From positions 1 through 12,297 of the forward strand of contig CALBLM010000158.1 in assembly GCA_937895695.1 (NCBI GenBank): a stretch of DNA of 12,297 nt, in the 5' to 3' direction. The position numbers and the translations under genes are program-made. This document shows positions 1 through 8,036 of the stretch, piece after piece. The notes under the pieces are model-generated. The model did not search any database and was not told where the DNA came from. It was given only the letters and a program-made list of their open reading frames with translations. Each line of letters opens with the position of its first letter. The first letter of the stretch is position 1. Source of the stretch: an uncultured Megasphaera sp. (GTDB lineage: Bacteria > Bacillota > Negativicutes > Veillonellales > Megasphaeraceae).

Positions 1-55
1 GAGCAATCGGCTGTTAACCGATTTGTCGTAGGTTCGAGTCCTACTTGAGGAGCCA
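1..55 (+). tRNA. tRNA-Asn (GTT), 5' end cut off
   Basis: The anticodon loop with GTT lies at 13-15, the T-arm at about 28-44, the 3' acceptor strand at 45-51, the discriminator G at 52 and an encoded CCA at 53-55. The acceptor 5' strand and most of the D-arm lie before the window. It is the first visible member of a five-tRNA cluster; only two bases separate it from the next tRNA, so the cluster is surely cut from one precursor. Confidence 0.93.
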
Positions 56-57
56 GT

Positions 58-131
58 AGGGGTATCGCCAAGCGGTAAGGCAACGGACTCTGACTCCGTC
101 ATCGTTGGTTCGAATCCAGCTACCCCTGCCA
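58..131 (+). tRNA. tRNA-Gln (CTG)
   Basis: A complete cloverleaf is visible: the seven-base acceptor strand at 58-64 pairs with 121-127, then discriminator G128 and CCA 129-131. The anticodon stem 83-87 pairs with 95-99 around a seven-base loop, giving anticodon CTG at 90-92, which reads CAG. The commoner glutamine tRNA of Firmicutes carries TTG, so a second Gln tRNA reading CAA should exist elsewhere in the genome. Confidence 0.93.
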
Positions 132-135
132 TTAT

Positions 136-211
136 GATCCACTAGCTCAGTTGGTAGAGCACCTGACTTTTAATCAGGGTGTCCCGAGTTCGAATCTCGG
201 GTGGATCACCA
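136..211 (+). tRNA. tRNA-Lys (TTT)
   Basis: The acceptor strand 136-142 pairs perfectly with 201-207, followed by A208 and CCA 209-211. The anticodon stem 162-166 pairs with 174-178, and the anticodon TTT sits at 169-171. It lies four bases after tRNA-Gln with no room for a promoter, so it is co-transcribed. Confidence 0.95.
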
Positions 212-227
212 TTTTTTCCTTTAGCAT

Positions 228-303
228 GGCCCCTTGGTCAAGTGGTCTAAGACACCGCCCTTTCACGGCGAGAACATGGGTTCAAATCCCGTAGGGGTCA
301 CCA
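228..303 (+). tRNA. tRNA-Glu (TTC)
   Basis: The acceptor strand 228-234 pairs with 293-299 (one G-T pair), followed by A300 and CCA 301-303. The anticodon TTC is at 262-264. The anticodon stem has a C-A mismatch at its outermost pair (C255 with A271); the other four pairs are intact, so the gene is probably functional. The 16-base T-rich spacer before it is the longest in the cluster but contains no promoter-like element. Confidence 0.94.
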
Positions 304-308
304 CTTTT

Positions 309-384
309 GGGCGATTAGCTCAGCTGGGAGAGCGCCTGCCTTACAAGCAGGATGTCAGCAGTTCGATCCTGTTATCGCCCACCA
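309..384 (+). tRNA. tRNA-Val (TAC)
   Basis: The acceptor strand 309-315 pairs with 374-380, with A381 and CCA 382-384. The anticodon stem 335-339 pairs with 347-351, and the anticodon TAC is at 342-344. It is the last tRNA of the cluster and is followed within 11 bases by a terminator hairpin. Confidence 0.95.
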
Positions 385-394
385 AATTTTTTTC

Positions 395-426
395 AAGGCA
401 TACACATTTGTGTATGCCTTTTTTCT
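395..426 (+). terminator. Intrinsic terminator of the tRNA cluster
   Basis: An 11-bp perfect stem (395-405 with 410-420) closes a four-base loop, and the T run continues from the stem's 3' end into 421-424. It separates tRNA transcription from the protein operon that follows. Confidence 0.9.
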
Positions 427-495
427 TTGTACAAACAAAGGCATATAGATTGATATGGCATCGTTTAGATAGTTTCAAAATGAGCATTCATGTCA

Positions 496-525
496 TTGAT
501 GAAAGGGGATATAATGTTATATAAT
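496..525 (+). promoter_or_regulatory. Probable sigma-A promoter of the rodZ-like/recA operon
   Basis: A TTGATG -35 element at 496-501 is 18 bases from a perfect TATAAT -10 at 520-525. A second perfect TATAAT at 510-515 could pair with TTCATG at 487-492 (17-base spacer), so two overlapping promoters are possible. This is the only clear promoter I see before the seven-gene block. Assignment is from consensus match only. Confidence 0.6.
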
Positions 526-560
526 AAAAAGATACAAAACGCAGAAAGGAGAGACTGCCA

Positions 561-959
561 GTGTCATCATTAGGTAAAATTTTACGAAAAGAACGAGAAA
601 AACAGGGACGGACACTGAAAGAAGTTTCTGATGCGTTGAATATAAAACAAGAGTATTTAAAGGCATTGGAAAAAGATACATATGACGATATTCCCGGCGT
701 TGTTTTTGTGAAGGGATTTACTCGTAATTATGGAAATTATTTAGGATTAGACGGAGCTGCGTTGGTACAAAAATATAAAGGCGCTTTTGCAGCTACGGTT
801 CCGCAGCCGGATGTACGGCCTGCGGCAGTACAAAATAAGCCGAAAAAAGTAAAGAAAAATGATGCCAAAAAGAAGAAAAGACAGGGCAAATGGCCGGAAA
901 TTACGATTATTGCCGGTATTGTTATTTGTCTGCTGCTGATTATTTGGATTTTAGTATAG
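561..959 (+). CDS. RodZ-like HTH protein with C-terminal membrane anchor, short form
   Basis: The 132-residue product starts at GTG 561, chosen because AAAGGAG at 545-551 is well placed. Residues 5-70 form a RodZ-type helix-turn-helix domain (the region around VVFVKGFTRNYGNYLGLD is typical). A lysine-rich linker at about 93-110 and one membrane helix at 112-132 end the protein. Family knowledge: RodZ binds MreB through its cytoplasmic HTH and spans the membrane to support elongation. Full-length forms add an extracytoplasmic DUF4115 domain, absent here; the protein stops inside or right after the helix. The next gene begins 8 bases later, so no remnant of that domain exists. It could be a cell-shape factor or a membrane-tethered regulator. 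It heads the operon. I leave the symbol empty because the short form may not be a true RodZ orthologue. Confidence 0.85.
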   Translation: MSSLGKILRKEREKQGRTLKEVSDALNIKQEYLKALEKDTYDDIPGVVFVKGFTRNYGNYLGLDGAALVQKYKGAFAATVPQPDVRPAAVQNKPKKVKKNDAKKKKRQGKWPEITIIAGIVICLLLIIWILV

Positions 960-967
960 AGGAAATT

Positions 968-2869
968 ATGACAAATAATTTTTTAGTAACAAGCCGTGCT
1001 GATATGAAACGACGCGGTTGGGAGCAGTTGGATTTTGTATACATAAACGGAGATGCCTATGTGGATCATCCCGGATTTGCTGCTGCTGTAATTGGCCGGG
1101 TATTGGAAAGCCGAGGATACCGAGTAGGTATTATTTCACAGCCTGATTGGCATAGTGTTGAACCTTTTAAAGTATTAGGAAAGCCTAGATTAGCAGCATT
1201 GATTACAGCTGGCAATTTGGATTCTATGCTCAACGAAAAAACAGCTGCAAAAAAATTTCGCCGTAAAGATAATTATTCTCCTGGTGGCGAAGCAGGCAGA
1301 CGACCAGAACGTGCGACGATTGTATATGCCAATCGAATGCGTGAAGCCTATAAGGATGTGCCTATTGTGATTGGCGGCATTGAAGCCAGTCTGCGCCGAT
1401 TTGCCCATTATGATTACTGGTCTAACAAAGTGCGGCATTCTATTTTATTAGACAGCAAAGCCGATATTTTAAGTTATGGCATGGGGGAACATTCTGTCGT
1501 AGAAATTGCCGATGCCTTGGCAGAAGGCAAGACGGTAGCAGAGATGTATAATATCCGCGGCATTTGTTATGTGACTAGTCATGCGCCTGTATCGGCACAT
1601 ACGGTAATGTGTCCGTCCTATGAAGAAGTGAAAGCTAGCAAGAAGGCATTTGCCAAGGCCTTTAAGATACAGTATGAAGAACAAGATCCCTTTTATGGCA
1701 GAACTGTTATTCAGCCGTCAGAAAATCGCTTCCTTGTTCAGACGCCGCCAGCATTGCCTCTGACAACAAAAGAAATGGACGCTATTTATGAATTGCCTTT
1801 TCAACGACGTTGGCATCCTGATTATGATGCCGTTGGCGGTGTACCGGCGTTGCAGGAAGTACAATTTAGTTTGACTAGTCAGCGAGGTTGTTTTGGACAT
1901 TGCCATTTTTGTGCGATTACTAGCCATCAAGGACCGATTATTCAAAACCGAAGTCACGAATCTCTTATACGAGAAGCAGAAAAAATGACCCATTTTCCGG
2001 ATTTTAAAGGTTATATTCATGATGTCGGCGGTCCGACGGCAAATTTTCGCCATCCGGCATGCCAAAAACAATTAAAGGCCGGTGTTTGTAAAAATAAACA
2101 CTGTATTGGCAGTGAAACGTGTCCTAACCTCGATACGTCGCATGAAGACTATCGAAAATTGCTGAAGGAAATCCGCAGCATTCCGGGAATAAAAAAAGTA
2201 TTTGTTCGTTCGGGACTGCGATATGATTATGTCTTAGCTGATCACAATAAAAAATTTGTTGAAGAATTGTGTCAGTATCATGTCAGTGGACAATTAAAAG
2301 TGGCACCGGAACATGTGGTTAAGCACGTAACCGATTTAATGGGAAAAGCAGATATCCGCGCCTTTTTAAAATTTAAAGAATGGTTTGATGAAGCAAATCA
2401 TAAACTGGGGAAAAAACAGTATTTAGTACCGTATTTTATGTCTAGTCATCCTGGATGCACGCTAGATGATGCCATTGCGCTGGCTGAATTTTTGCGGGAT
2501 ATGCATATGCAGCCGGAACAGGTACAGGACTTTATTCCGACGCCGGGAAGTCTTTCAACGGCCATGTATTATACGGGAATAAATCCATTGACTGGTGAAT
2601 CGGTTTATGTAGCGCGCCGACCGGAAGAAAAACAAATGCAGCGTGCCTTGATGCAGTATAAAAATCCTGCAAATTATGATATTGTGTATAAAGCATTGTG
2701 CTTGGCTAGACGGAAGGATTTAATTGGCTTTGGCTCCAAATGCTTGATTGCGCCGCGTCATATACGAAAAGAACGAGGACGACAGCAGTTGTCGTTCCAT
2801 CGTGCGGCTTCAGGACGCTGTCGTTCAGGCAGAATGAATCAGCGAAGGCCGATGCGAGGTAAAAAATGA
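968..2869 (+). CDS. YgiQ-family radical SAM protein
   Basis: The product has 633 residues. I start it at ATG 968, just after GAGG at 959-962; the frame stays open upstream to an ATG at 890, but that would overlap the previous gene by 70 bases. The order is an N-terminal YgiQ domain (about 1-280), a radical SAM core with the CxxxCxxC motif (C308, C312, C315) that would hold a 4Fe-4S cluster and cleave S-adenosylmethionine, and a basic C-terminal region (DUF3362-like, about 520-633). A second cysteine group, C365, C374, C379 and C385, is typical of YgiQ and could bind another metal centre (inference). The substrate of the family is not established to my knowledge. The stop overlaps the next start by four bases (ATGA), which suggests coupled translation. 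Confidence 0.92.
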   Translation: MTNNFLVTSRADMKRRGWEQLDFVYINGDAYVDHPGFAAAVIGRVLESRGYRVGIISQPDWHSVEPFKVLGKPRLAALITAGNLDSMLNEKTAAKKFRRKDNYSPGGEAGRRPERATIVYANRMREAYKDVPIVIGGIEASLRRFAHYDYWSNKVRHSILLDSKADILSYGMGEHSVVEIADALAEGKTVAEMYNIRGICYVTSHAPVSAHTVMCPSYEEVKASKKAFAKAFKIQYEEQDPFYGRTVIQPSENRFLVQTPPALPLTTKEMDAIYELPFQRRWHPDYDAVGGVPALQEVQFSLTSQRGCFGHCHFCAITSHQGPIIQNRSHESLIREAEKMTHFPDFKGYIHDVGGPTANFRHPACQKQLKAGVCKNKHCIGSETCPNLDTSHEDYRKLLKEIRSIPGIKKVFVRSGLRYDYVLADHNKKFVEELCQYHVSGQLKVAPEHVVKHVTDLMGKADIRAFLKFKEWFDEANHKLGKKQYLVPYFMSSHPGCTLDDAIALAEFLRDMHMQPEQVQDFIPTPGSLSTAMYYTGINPLTGESVYVARRPEEKQMQRALMQYKNPANYDIVYKALCLARRKDLIGFGSKCLIAPRHIRKERGRQQLSFHRAASGRCRSGRMNQRRPMRGKK

Positions 2870-3915
2870 AACGATATATGCCATTAGTCGGTGTCTTTAT
2901 ATTTGTAGTGGCACTACTGGGGTTTAGCAATTATATATGGCATGAACAGCAACGACAGCAGGAAGAAGAAATTTCCTACGAAACGGAGCGGCATTTGATT
3001 GTTTTTTCAGATATGCCGGCAGATGTCAATACTGACTTGGCAGCTGCATTTTATCGACAAACAGGCATGCATGTGCAACTCATCAGCAAAACAGATGATG
3101 CATTGCATAGGCAACTGAATGCGGGTGGAGAAACTAACTTACCGGATATATATATTGCATCTGAAACGGTATTGCGACAGGCAAAAGAAAAACAACATTT
3201 GAAGCCATATACATCCTTGCAGACGGATGCTGTCTCGTATGTGTTCAAAAATCCAAACGGGTATTGGAACGGTCTTTGGTTCAATCCCATGGTCTTTGTT
3301 GTTAGTCATGAATATTATGCCAGACGCGGCGTAGATATACATACATGGGATGACTTACTTCGTGACCCGACCCTTACGATTGCTTTTCCTGATTTGGCAT
3401 CGATGGATATGGCTGGCGACTTTTTATGTTCTCTCGTCGAAATACATGGGAGTGAAGAGACAGGGCTGTATTTGCGGGCACTGCAATCACATGTTGCGGC
3501 CTATTCAAAATCGATGGCCTCCAGTGTACGGCGTGTAGCCAGTGGCGAAGTTAATTTGGGAGTCGTTGATGCGACGACAGCGCGGCAATATCGGCAAGAT
3601 GGCGCTCCGATTTATATTTTGTATCCCCGTGACGGTACATCCTATTGGCTGACTGGTGCGGCCATAACGACGAAATGTCAAGATGAAGAATTAGCAGCAG
3701 CGTTTATTGATTGGCTGTATTCAAGGGACGTAGACGCTGTTTTGCGGAAAAACCACTTGTACTTTACCTATACGAATGAAACAGCACGAAAAATATTGGA
3801 TTCACAAGGACGAGAACTTGTATTGTTCCCAATAAAAAAACAATATACTGATGCAGGCCGCCGGGATTTACAAAATTGGTGGATAAAATCAGTTCGCTTT
3901 GGAAAGGACGAATAG
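2866..3915 (+). CDS. Extracellular solute-binding protein, membrane-anchored, no transporter partner nearby
   Basis: The 349-residue product starts at ATG 2866 in a four-base overlap with the YgiQ gene. Residues 5-25 form a hydrophobic helix behind a KR pair, with no lipobox cysteine and no obvious signal-peptidase site, so it probably stays as an N-terminal anchor with the rest outside the membrane. Residues about 43-335 read as a periplasmic-binding-protein fold of the iron/polyamine class: an early LIVFSDMPADV strand, the GLWFNPMVFVVS segment near mid-protein, and GEVNLGVVDATTA before the hinge. The ligand cannot be read from sequence. ABC binding proteins normally sit beside a permease and ATPase, and neither is here. 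It may serve a transporter encoded elsewhere, or act as a sensor. It is co-transcribed with ygiQ and rimO. Confidence 0.85.
   Translation: MKRYMPLVGVFIFVVALLGFSNYIWHEQQRQQEEEISYETERHLIVFSDMPADVNTDLAAAFYRQTGMHVQLISKTDDALHRQLNAGGETNLPDIYIASETVLRQAKEKQHLKPYTSLQTDAVSYVFKNPNGYWNGLWFNPMVFVVSHEYYARRGVDIHTWDDLLRDPTLTIAFPDLASMDMAGDFLCSLVEIHGSEETGLYLRALQSHVAAYSKSMASSVRRVASGEVNLGVVDATTARQYRQDGAPIYILYPRDGTSYWLTGAAITTKCQDEELAAAFIDWLYSRDVDAVLRKNHLYFTYTNETARKILDSQGRELVLFPIKKQYTDAGRRDLQNWWIKSVRFGKDE
3903..3908 (+). promoter_or_regulatory. Ribosome binding site that fixes the rimO start
   Basis: AAAGGA lies inside the end of the solute-binding-protein gene, eight bases before TTG 3917. The alternative TTG at 3899 lies upstream of this site and has no purine-rich element at proper spacing, so 3917 is preferred. 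Confidence 0.65.
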
Positions 3916-3916
3916 A

Positions 3917-5248
3917 TTGGAAAAAATTGGATTTGTTAGCTTAGGCTGCTCAAAAAACCTTATTGATACAGAAGTGATGCTGGGAATTCTCAAAGAACGC
4001 CATATGGAAATCACAGAAGACTTGGCAGATGCAGATATTATTATTGTGAATACATGTACATTTATTGAAAAAGCTAAAGAAGAATCTATCAATACGATTT
4101 TACAAGCTGCTAAATACAAACAAGAAGGCCATTGCCGCATGCTTATCGTTACGGGTTGTTTGAGTCAGCAGTATAAAGAAGATTTGCTGAAAGAAATGCC
4201 TGAAATTGATGCACTTTTGGGAACGGGATCATGGGATCGTATTTGGGAGGCCATTGATTCTGTTGAACATGGGAAAAAAGCATGTTTTATGGATAATGTA
4301 AGCCATTTATACGACCAAAACACGAGCCGTTTGCGGACAACACCGACATATAGTACGTATGTAAAAATTGGTGAAGGGTGCAATAATGGTTGTACATTTT
4401 GCATTATTCCTCATGTTCGCGGACCGCTATGCAGCCGTCCTGTTTCCTCTGTTGTGGCAGAAGTGCAGCAATTAGCTGCAGAAGGTGTAAAGGAAATTAA
4501 TCTCATTGCCCAGGATACGACTAGTTATGGTGTAGATTTGGCAGGACATTCGCTGTTGCCGGAATTATTGCGTCAGCTTGTGACGATTGAAGGCATTCGC
4601 TGGATTCGATTATTTTATTTGTATCCCCATTATTTTACAGACGAATTGATGGATCTCATTGTCAAGGAAGATAAGATCTGTCCCTATGTGGATTTGCCAT
4701 TGCAGCATATTTCACAGACTGTCTTGCAGCGTATGAATCGTCGTGATAGTGAACAAGATGTACGAAATCTTGTGAAAAAATTGTGCAGTCATGGCCGTAA
4801 ACTGACCTTGCGCTCTACGTTTATTGTTGGGTTCCCCGGTGAAACAGAAGAAGAATTTCAGGCACTGTGTGATTTTGTTCAGGAAGCGGAATTTGATGAT
4901 GTCGGCGTCTTTACGTATTCTCAAGAAGAAGGTACGCCGGCGGCAAATATGCCGGATCAGATTCCAGAAGACATAAAGGAAGAGCGATATCATACATTGA
5001 TGGCCATTCAAGCCAAAGTATCTGAACATCGGAATCAGGAATTGGAAGGAACTATTCATACGATGTTAGTTGAAAAAGTAACCGAAGAAGATGGTGTACG
5101 CCAGGCTGTGGGACGGATTGAGATTCAAGCACCCGATGTGGATGGCTTGACCTATTTGGAAAATGCTGATGGTGTTAAAGAAGGAGATATGATTTCTGTT
5201 CGTATTGCCCAGGGATTTGCCTATGATTTAGTTGCGGAACAAGTCTAA
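3917..5248 (+). CDS. rimO: Ribosomal protein S12 methylthiotransferase
   Basis: The product has 443 residues, the usual family length. RimO is a radical SAM enzyme that adds a methylthio group to the conserved aspartate (Asp88 in E. coli) of ribosomal protein S12. The N-terminal MTTase domain shows its three cluster-binding cysteines, C11 in SLGCSKN, C47 in VNTCTF and C81 in VTGCLSQ. The radical SAM core has C155, C159 and C162 (GCNNGCTFC), and a C-terminal TRAM domain fills the last 65 residues or so. The SLGCSKN opening favours RimO over the tRNA-acting MiaB. The start is TTG 3917, chosen for the ribosome binding site at 3903-3908 and because it places SLGCSKN at residues 8-14; a longer frame would begin at TTG 3899. 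Only one base separates it from the previous stop. Confidence 0.95.
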   Translation: MEKIGFVSLGCSKNLIDTEVMLGILKERHMEITEDLADADIIIVNTCTFIEKAKEESINTILQAAKYKQEGHCRMLIVTGCLSQQYKEDLLKEMPEIDALLGTGSWDRIWEAIDSVEHGKKACFMDNVSHLYDQNTSRLRTTPTYSTYVKIGEGCNNGCTFCIIPHVRGPLCSRPVSSVVAEVQQLAAEGVKEINLIAQDTTSYGVDLAGHSLLPELLRQLVTIEGIRWIRLFYLYPHYFTDELMDLIVKEDKICPYVDLPLQHISQTVLQRMNRRDSEQDVRNLVKKLCSHGRKLTLRSTFIVGFPGETEEEFQALCDFVQEAEFDDVGVFTYSQEEGTPAANMPDQIPEDIKEERYHTLMAIQAKVSEHRNQELEGTIHTMLVEKVTEEDGVRQAVGRIEIQAPDVDGLTYLENADGVKEGDMISVRIAQGFAYDLVAEQV

Positions 5249-5261
5249 ATGAGGTGAGTAT

Positions 5262-6515
5262 GTGTTAGTAGAATTAGTGACAACTGGCTCTGAACTGCTG
5301 CTGGGAGAGATTGTCAATGAAAATGTACAATATCTGTCACAGCAATTGAATACGTTAGGATACTCTGTTGTGTATCATACGACAGTGGGAGATAATCCAC
5401 GGCGTATGGAAGCCGTTTTAAGAACGGCCCTCAGCCGGGCTGATATTGTCATTACAACAGGCGGCTTAGGTCCAACGCAGGGAGATATGACGAAAGTAAT
5501 TGGTGCCCGCGTATTGGGGCTGCCGATGGAATTTCATCCGGAAATTGTGGAATCCATTACGAAATGGGTAGAAGCACATCATCCGGGTCGTGGTATCACG
5601 GAAAACCAAAAGCGACAAGCCATGATACCGAAGGGAGCAATCATTTTTGCCAATGGAGCGGGGACAGCACCTGGCGTGGCGATACAGCACCAAGGAAAGG
5701 TATTGGTTCATTTGCCGGGGCCACCGATGGAAATGCGTTGGATGTATACACAGCGGCTGCGTCCGTGGCTGCTGCAGACATTTGGTTCGCAGGGATATAT
5801 ACAATCATTGTACATGAAGATTTATGACATGGGTGAGGCATTTATTGAGGAAAAACTCATGGATTTAGTACAGCATCAGACGAACCCAACGATTGCTATG
5901 TACGCGCGTCCTGGTTTTGTGGAAGTGCGATTGACTGCTAAGGGAGAAAATGAAGCCGAAGCTGCGGCGTTGCTTGAACCATACAAAGAAGAACTGCAGG
6001 CGCGGCTGCACCGAATCGCTGTTACTTATAATGATGAAACTATTGCGGCCCTGTTGGGACGAATTGCGATAGAACAGCATTTAACGGTTAGTGCTGCTGA
6101 ATCTTGCACAGGAGGACTGGTAGGTTCATACATTACAGATATTGCCGGAGCATCAGAATATTTTCGTGGTTCTGCCGGAACGTATTGTAATGAAATGAAA
6201 GAACATATACTCGGTGTTTCTCGTGATACATTGGATACGTATACGGCAGTCAGCGCACAGACTGCAACTGAAATGGCAGAAGGAAGCCGCAGCGTATACG
6301 GTACGGATATTGCCATTAGTACAACTGGTATCGCTGGGCCCGGCGGTAGCAGTGATACGCAGCCTGTCGGTTTGGTATATACTGGGATTGCCGGGCCTTG
6401 GGGTACGCAGACTCATCGAAATGTCTATTTGGGAGATCGAATGGAAGTCAAACGCCGGGCTGCAACCGGTGCAATTTATTATGCTGTCAAATATATTTTA
6501 GAACATATACATTAG
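5262..6515 (+). CDS. cinA: CinA: MoaB-like domain plus NMN amidohydrolase domain
   Basis: The 417-residue product starts at GTG 5262 after GAGGTGA at 5251-5257; the ATG at 5260 is out of frame. Residues 1-165 are a MoaB/MoeA-like (MoCF) domain with the signature TTGGLGPTQGDMT at 65-77. Residues about 255-415 are the CinA C-terminal domain, with AESCTGG at 279-285 and STTGIAGPGG at 353-362. Family knowledge: the C-terminal domain deamidates nicotinamide mononucleotide in pyridine nucleotide recycling, and the N-terminal domain of CinA proteins can hydrolyse ADP-ribose-type substrates. The gene is named for competence induction in streptococci, where it also neighbours recA. It starts 13 bases after rimO and ends 9 bases before recA. 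Confidence 0.95.
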   Translation: MLVELVTTGSELLLGEIVNENVQYLSQQLNTLGYSVVYHTTVGDNPRRMEAVLRTALSRADIVITTGGLGPTQGDMTKVIGARVLGLPMEFHPEIVESITKWVEAHHPGRGITENQKRQAMIPKGAIIFANGAGTAPGVAIQHQGKVLVHLPGPPMEMRWMYTQRLRPWLLQTFGSQGYIQSLYMKIYDMGEAFIEEKLMDLVQHQTNPTIAMYARPGFVEVRLTAKGENEAEAAALLEPYKEELQARLHRIAVTYNDETIAALLGRIAIEQHLTVSAAESCTGGLVGSYITDIAGASEYFRGSAGTYCNEMKEHILGVSRDTLDTYTAVSAQTATEMAEGSRSVYGTDIAISTTGIAGPGGSSDTQPVGLVYTGIAGPWGTQTHRNVYLGDRMEVKRRAATGAIYYAVKYILEHIH

Positions 6516-6524
6516 GAGGCTGCT

Positions 6525-7592
6525 ATGGAAGCAAAACAAACGGCACTTGAAAATGCAATGCGCAAAATTGAAAAAGATTTTGGCAAAGGAGCAATTATGC
6601 GCCTAGGTGATTTAGCGGATAAAATGAATTTAGAAGTCATTTCGTCCGGCTCCTTGGCAGTAGATTTGGCTGTTGGCGTCGGCGGTTATCCCCGCGGCCG
6701 TGTAATCGAAATCTATGGTCCTGAATCTTCCGGCAAAACAACGTTGGCCCTGCATGCCATTGCATCGGCTCAAAAACAAGGAGGTATTGCGGCGTTTATT
6801 GATGCGGAACATGCATTGGATCCAGTATATGCCCGTCACTTGGGTGTAGATACGGCGGAATTGCTTATTTCACAACCAGATAATGGAGAACAGGCATTGG
6901 AAATTACGGAAGAACTCGTTCGCAGTGGCGCTGTTGATATTATTGTAGTGGATTCCGTTGCTGCTTTGGTACCCAAAGCAGAAATTGAAGGCGAAATGGG
7001 AGATTCCCATGTTGGGTTGCAGGCACGCTTGATGAGTCAGGCTTTACGAAAATTGACTGGGATTATTTCTAAATCAAAAGCTATTGTTATTTTCATTAAC
7101 CAGCTTCGTGAAAAAGTGGGTGTTATGTTTGGCAATCCGGAAACGACAACGGGTGGCAGAGCTTTGAAGTTCTATGCATCGATTCGCATGGAAATTCGTA
7201 AGGGTGAAGCCATTAAATCCGGCGGCGATGTCATCGGCAATAGAGCTCGTGTAAAAGTTGTTAAAAATAAAGTAGCCCCACCGTTTAAAAATTGTGAGTT
7301 CGATATTATGTATGGTGCCGGTATTTCTCGTGAAGGAACGATTTTGGATTTGGGGGCATCCATGGATATTATTGAAAAAAGCGGTACATGGTATTCCTAT
7401 AAAGGAGAACGACTGGGTCAAGGCAAAGAAAATGTCAAGGTATTTTTGAAAGAACATCCGGAAATTGCCGATGAAGTAGAAAAAATTATTCGGGATACGT
7501 TAGCAGCAGAACCGGAAAAATTTGAAGAAGTCATGGAAGAAGAACCCATTACAGCGGCACCGGCTGCATCTGCAGCAGATACCGAAGAATAA
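6525..7592 (+). CDS. recA: Recombinase RecA
   Basis: The 355-residue product starts at ATG 6525 behind a perfect AGGAGG at 6514-6519, which overlaps the cinA stop. RecA polymerises on single-stranded DNA, drives strand exchange and promotes LexA self-cleavage. The Walker A motif GPESSGKT is at 65-72, Walker B VVDS at 141-144, and the DNA-binding L2 region with NPETTTGGRALKFY at 204-217. The acidic, alanine-rich tail at about 330-355 is typical. No intein interrupts it. I saw no clear LexA operator of the GAAC-N4-GTTC type just upstream, and no promoter in the 9-base gap. Transcription probably comes from the distant operon promoter, unless one lies inside cinA. Confidence 0.98.
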   Translation: MEAKQTALENAMRKIEKDFGKGAIMRLGDLADKMNLEVISSGSLAVDLAVGVGGYPRGRVIEIYGPESSGKTTLALHAIASAQKQGGIAAFIDAEHALDPVYARHLGVDTAELLISQPDNGEQALEITEELVRSGAVDIIVVDSVAALVPKAEIEGEMGDSHVGLQARLMSQALRKLTGIISKSKAIVIFINQLREKVGVMFGNPETTTGGRALKFYASIRMEIRKGEAIKSGGDVIGNRARVKVVKNKVAPPFKNCEFDIMYGAGISREGTILDLGASMDIIEKSGTWYSYKGERLGQGKENVKVFLKEHPEIADEVEKIIRDTLAAEPEKFEEVMEEEPITAAPAASAADTEE

Positions 7593-7598
7593 GGGATT

Positions 7599-8021
7599 AT
7601 GAACGATAAAGAAACATATGCCAAAGCATTGCGTCTGCTTACGGTTCGTTTTCTCAGCGAAGGTGAATTGCGGCAGAAGCTGCGCCGATGCGATGCAGCC
7701 GATGAAAGTATAGATAAAACCATTGATTTGCTGAAAGAAGAACATTTTATTGATGACGAACGATTGGCTGCTGACGTATATCGGTATTATGCGCGCAAAG
7801 GGCAGTATGGACATCGATATATTGTCAATAAATTGCGACAGCGCCAACTTCCTGTACCGGAAGAACGAGAACCGATCGATGAATATGCTTTGGCAGAACA
7901 GTTGATTGCTAAACGGTTTGCAACAAAGGAAAAAAATCCTGGGAAGATGGCCCGATTTTTACAAAATCGAGGATTTTCAGGAACGGTTATTCGAGATATA
8001 TTGGATTCGTATCGTTACTGA
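7599..8021 (+). CDS. recX: Regulatory protein RecX
   Basis: The 140-residue product starts at ATG 7599, six bases after the recA stop, with a modest AAGGGA. RecX binds RecA filaments and limits their growth. Visible are the family's helical repeats: RFLSEGELRQKLRR (17-30), the conserved HFIDDERLAADVYR (49-62) and a final GFSGTVIRDIL (125-135). It is near the short end of the family, since many Firmicute RecX proteins exceed 200 residues, because the spacing between repeats is reduced rather than because an end is lost. Position directly after recA and the tight spacing support the call. It is the last gene of the operon. Confidence 0.93.
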   Translation: MNDKETYAKALRLLTVRFLSEGELRQKLRRCDAADESIDKTIDLLKEEHFIDDERLAADVYRYYARKGQYGHRYIVNKLRQRQLPVPEEREPIDEYALAEQLIAKRFATKEKNPGKMARFLQNRGFSGTVIRDILDSYRY

Positions 8022-8036
8022 TTTGATTACAACGGG

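Noticed and set aside
234..524. An open frame of 96 codons on the plus strand
   Set aside because: It runs through tRNA-Glu, tRNA-Val and the terminator; it has no coding character.
890..967. A longer start for the YgiQ protein at ATG 890
   Set aside because: It would overlap the membrane helix of the RodZ-like protein by 70 bases, and ATG 968 has its own GAGG site.
959..967. A frameshift that cut off a RodZ extracytoplasmic domain
   Set aside because: The next gene starts 8 bases later, leaving no space for a remnant in any frame.
6525..7592. An intein or other insertion in recA
   Set aside because: The length and motif spacing are normal from Walker A through the L2 region to the acidic tail.
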